From Rummeliibacillus stabekisii (GTDB lineage: Bacteria > Bacillota > Bacilli > Bacillales_A > Planococcaceae), in contig NZ_BJVD01000001.1 of assembly GCF_007988965.1 (NCBI RefSeq), forward strand, positions 248,001-312,000: DNA of 64,000 nt, read 5' to 3'. The first letter of the stretch is position 1, and every line of letters starts with the position of its first letter. The notes under the pieces are model-generated. The model was not told the DNA's origin, ran no database searches, and saw only the letters and a list, made by a program, of their open reading frames with translations. A program made the position numbers and the translations under genes. Positions 63,937-64,000 of the stretch are shown here, piece after piece.

Positions 63937-64000
63937 TTAATCAAAGCTATCGCGCCAAGCTTTTTCAGCCGCTTTTTCTCTTTTTTCTTCTTCTTTCCGG
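63937..64000 (-). CDS. C-terminal fragment of an unidentified gene
   Basis: The last 20 codons of a gene that begins beyond the window; the product ends EKREKAAEKAWRDSFD before TAA. Charged and helical; no family can be assigned. The adjacent terminator supports it being real. Confidence 0.55.
   Translation of the reverse strand, partial: RKEEEKREKAAEKAWRDSFD

Overview
The window is 64 kb of low-GC Firmicute chromosome. It looks like an endospore-forming Bacillales close to the Planococcaceae (Lysinibacillus/Solibacillus/Viridibacillus type). Supporting signs are strong AGGAGG ribosome binding sites with frequent TTG/GTG starts, a T-box leader, B. subtilis-like gene families (sbcDC, ctaB, azlCD, an MHYT-PAS-GGDEF-EAL protein, NDH-2 with a DUF1641 partner), a LysM-GH18 spore-type glucosaminidase and a YjcZ-like sporulation miniprotein. 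The genus is an inference. No rRNA, tRNA, CRISPR array, insertion sequence or replication origin was seen.

Layout. 1-6.3 kb: the argG-argH operon with ArgR/AhrC-like sites, a metallo-hydrolase/short-chain dehydrogenase pair, a proline-specific T-box controlling a solitary proC, and a small LPXTG surface protein. 6.3-18.7 kb: sbcD-sbcC, an Est30-type carboxylesterase, a chemoreceptor, an HD phosphohydrolase, the DUF1641-ndh respiratory operon, a CoxG-like protein and a YetF-like membrane protein. 18.8-23.7 kb: two tandem paralogous small genes, each behind a long conserved leader, then topoisomerase III, a short YitT-type protein, a decayed DHA2 transporter and a small haem-copper-oxidase-like membrane protein. 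23.7-32.2 kb: adenine deaminase, acyl-CoA ligase, deoxyinosine glycosylase, a dCache chemoreceptor and a PLP aminotransferase. 32.3-38.8 kb: glutamate/dicarboxylate symporter, Sel1 protein, a PlsY paralogue coupled to a GNAT-aminotransferase V fusion, and the GH18 protein. 38.8-52.4 kb: a 54-residue membrane protein, a MarR-MMPL efflux operon, ctaB, KTSC and YjcZ-like small proteins, azlCD, a CPA2 antiporter, an aldehyde dehydrogenase, a UvrC-N-like nuclease and a dynamin-like P-loop protein. 52.5-64 kb: a YyaL-type thioredoxin-fold protein, then an AT-rich accessory block (MFS exporter, VOC protein, methyltransferase, NUDIX, lipoprotein and a duplicated lipoprotein fragment), a CurA-like reductase, an HmoA-like haem oxygenase, the GGDEF-EAL protein and the C-terminus of a gene running off the right edge.

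Most of the window is ordinary core and semi-core chromosome. Genes are largely monocistronic or in two-gene units bounded by clear hairpin terminators, many of them shared by convergent genes. The parts most worth a second look are the duplicated small gene with its structured leader (18.8-19.9 kb), the two-gene PlsY / GNAT-aminotransferase unit (35.2-37.3 kb), the hairpin burying a ribosome binding site at 50.2 kb, and the recombined accessory block (54.5-59.5 kb). No complete defence system or prophage was found.
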